Shown in pieces: positions 62,045-64,000 of a DNA stretch of 64,000 nucleotides. Numbering within the stretch: position 1 is the first letter of the stretch; the number at the start of each line of letters is the position of its first letter. Source of the stretch: Litsea cubeba (Eukaryota > Streptophyta > Magnoliopsida > Laurales > Lauraceae); NCBI GenBank assembly GCA_012931725.1, contig CM022946.1, forward strand, positions 73,589,388 to 73,653,387. The letters are read 5' to 3'. The position numbers and the translations under genes were made by a program. The notes beneath the pieces were generated by a model that was given only the letters and a program-made list of their open reading frames with translations, had not been told where the DNA came from and did not search any database.

Positions 62045-64000
62045 TTTTCGAGCACTTAGGCTCGAAAACGGCCCGCCGGGGGTCTGGAATGGGAAACGGC
62101 CCTCAGATAATTCGTAAACCGGCATGAGCACTTCGCTCATGGGTAGAGTGGCTTGAAGGAACTGACGGCAAGCAAATAGGACTCCCGGTTAGAGAATTAC
62201 GAGTGAAAACCTGTGATATTTCAACACTTACGCTCTAAAATGGCCCGCCGACGGTCCGGAACGGGAAACGGCCACTAGCAAAATCGGAAACAAGTACGAC
62301 CACTTCGCTCATGGGTAATGTAACTTGTAGGAATTGACGGCTCGCAAATGGGACTCCCGGTTAGAGAATTACGAGCGAAAACCTGTGATTTTTGCCCACT
62401 TAGGCACCAAAACGGCCCGCCCGGTGTCCGGAATGGGAAATGGCCCAAGAAAAAATAAAAAACTGGCACGAGCACTTCGCTCGAGGGTACAGTAACTTGT
62501 AGGAAATGACGGGTCACAAATAGGTATCCCGGTTAGAGAATTACGAGCGAAAACCTGTCATTTTCCAACACTTAGGCTCGAAAACGGCCCGCCGGGGGGT
62601 CCGAAATGGGAAACGGCACCTGGAAAAAGTGAAAATCGGTACGAGCACTTCGCTCGTGGGTAGAGTGGCTTGTAGGAACTGACGGTACGCAAATAGGACT
62701 CCCTGTTAGGGAATTACAAGCGAAAACCTATGTTATTCCGACACTTCATGCTCAAAAACGGCCCGTCGGTGGTCCGGAACAGTAAACCACCCCCTAAAAA
62801 TCGAAAACTAGCACGAGCACTTCGCTCGTGCGTTGAGTGACTTGTAAGAACTGACGGCACGCGAATATAACTCCCGGTTAGAGAATTACGAACGAAAACC
62901 TATGATTTTCGCCCACTTAGGCTAGAAAACTTCCCGTCGGGGGCCCGGAATGGGAAACGGCCTCAGAAAAAATCGGAAACCAGCACGAGCGCTTCGCTCG
63001 TGGGGTGCAGTGACTTGTAGGAACTAACGGGTCACAAATAAGACTCCCGGATAGAGAATTACGAGCAAAAACCTGTTAATTTCCAACACTTAGGCTCGAA
63101 AACGGCCCGCCGGGGGTCCGGAATGGGAAACGGCCCTCAAATAATTCAAAAACCAGCACGAGGACTTCGCTCGTGGGTAGAGTGGCTTGTAGGAACTTAC
63201 GGTATGCAAATTGGACTCCCAATTAGAGAATTACGAGCGAAAACCAGTGATATTCCATCACTTACACTCTCAAACGGCCCGCCGAGGGTCCGGAATGGGA
63301 AACGGACCCCAGAAAAATCATTAACCGGTATGACCACTTCGTTCATGGGTAAAGTGACATGCAGGAACTGACGGCTCGCAAATAGGACTCCCAATTAGAG
63401 AATTACGAGTGAAAACCTGTCGTTTTCCAACACTTAGGCTCAAAAACGTCCTGTCGGGGGGTCCGAAATGGGAAACGGCCCCCGAAAAATTTGAAAACCG
63501 GCACGAGCACTTCACTCGTGGGTAGAGTGGCTTGTAGGAACTGACAGGCGGCAAATTGGACTCCGGTTAGGGAATTACGAACGAGAACCTGCGATATTCC
63601 AACATTAACCCTCGAAAGCGGCCCGTCGGTGGTCTATAATGGTAAACGGCCCCTGAAAAAATCAGAGACCGGCACGAGCACTTCGCTTGTTGGTGGAGTA
63701 ACTTATAGGAACTGACGGCACGCAAATAGGACTCCCGGTTAGGGAATTACGAGCGAAAACCTTCGATATTGCAACACTTAACGCTCGAAAATGGCCCGTC
63801 GGTGGTAAGGAAAGGTAAAAGGCCCCCGAAAAAATAAAAAACTAGCACGAGAACTTCGCTCGTGGGTAGAGTGACTTGTAGGAACAGATGGCACGCAAAT
63901 AGGACTCCTAGTTTGAGAATTACAAGCGAAAACCTGTGATTTTCGCGCACTTTGGCTCGAAAATGGCCCGCCGTGGTCCGGAATGAGAAACGGCCCCCGG
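62045..64000. repeat. HOR E unit 3 (incomplete at the window end)
   Basis: 1,956 bp of the same unit is present. The window stops about 110 bp before the expected next anchor. Unit-specific changes include TTCCCGTCGGGGGCCC near 62932. Confidence 0.85.

Larger units (their letters stand above)
57641..64000. repeat. Satellite block E: uniform 12-monomer HOR of ~2,065 bp
   Basis: Three near-identical units follow one another. The diagnostic TTTTCGAGCACTTAGGCTCG occurs at 57915, 59981 and 62045, spacings 2,066 and 2,064 bp, equal to 12 monomers of 172 bp. Monomer types in order are b, c, a/d, b, e, a, b, c, d, e, e', a. Units differ from each other by few bases, far less than monomers within a unit. 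The array continues beyond the window. Its left edge is a chimeric monomer at about 57.84-57.87 kb. No genes were seen. Confidence 0.9.

Noticed and set aside
1..64000. Regular repeats suggesting a CRISPR array
   Set aside because: The repeats are contiguous 172-bp monomers with no unique spacers and no cas genes, in a plant-type context.
1..64000. CENP-B-box-like TTCG followed by GGG in CACTTCGCTCGTGGGTA
   Set aside because: The conserved spacing and the A and CGGG positions of the CENP-B box do not fit, and the protein's box is not expected in plants.
1..64000. G-quadruplex potential at GGGGGTCCGGAATGGG
   Set aside because: There are only two runs of three or more G in close range per monomer, too few for a standard intramolecular quadruplex.
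1..64000. Telomere-like TTAGG within CACTTAGGCTCG
   Set aside because: Single occurrences per monomer without tandem TTTAGGG units.

Overview
The window is plant nuclear heterochromatin. About 54.6 kb of the 64 kb is one tandem satellite with a monomer near 172 bp, roughly 317 monomers. Three LTR-retrotransposon insertions interrupt it. No host protein gene, rRNA or tRNA was seen. The plant assignment rests on Ty1/copia insertions with 1.2-1.8 kb LTRs, a primer-binding site matching initiator tRNA-Met, and a nucleosome-sized satellite with higher-order repeats (HORs). I do not recognise the species or a named satellite family. The many short open frames in the array are the same monomer read in different frames, and I do not call them genes.

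Layout: (A) 1-8425, two tandem HOR copies of 4.8 and 3.6 kb; the longer one carries an internal 7-monomer (~1.2 kb) duplication. (B) 8426 to ~13.0 kb, an older and more diverged stretch in which a five-type monomer order (~860 bp) can be read. (C) ~13.0-44.5 kb, a HOR family marked by one truncated-monomer junction found nine times. Its corrected spacings fall into classes that differ by one or five monomers. (D) ~44.5-57.6 kb, diverged satellite containing a 3.4-3.6 kb HOR at 47.4-55 kb. (E) ~57.6-64.0 kb, a very uniform 12-monomer HOR of about 2,065 bp that runs off the window end.

Insertions: a 1,769-bp solo LTR (14503-16271, TSD AAACG); a 6,469-bp Ty1/copia element (29356-35824, TSD CACTT) with both LTRs, PBS, PPT, gag, protease and integrase, but with the reverse transcriptase/RNase H core deleted; and a 1,179-bp solo LTR of a related family (38858-40036, TSD AATTG). 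Uninterrupted sister copies of the satellite show the empty sites, so the insertions are younger than the HOR duplications around them.

The points most worth following are: the copia element has lost its polymerase yet has LTRs with almost no base substitutions; three pairs of a palindromic GTCGAC motif, spaced about 21 bp, are kept in the U3 of two diverged LTRs; two unrelated solo LTRs sit at the same position in the monomer; monomers carry several short inverted repeats; and four HOR families form a mosaic. Most frame breaks in the copia element, and most LTR-LTR differences, are one-base homopolymer length changes. Assembly error should be excluded before calling the element decayed.
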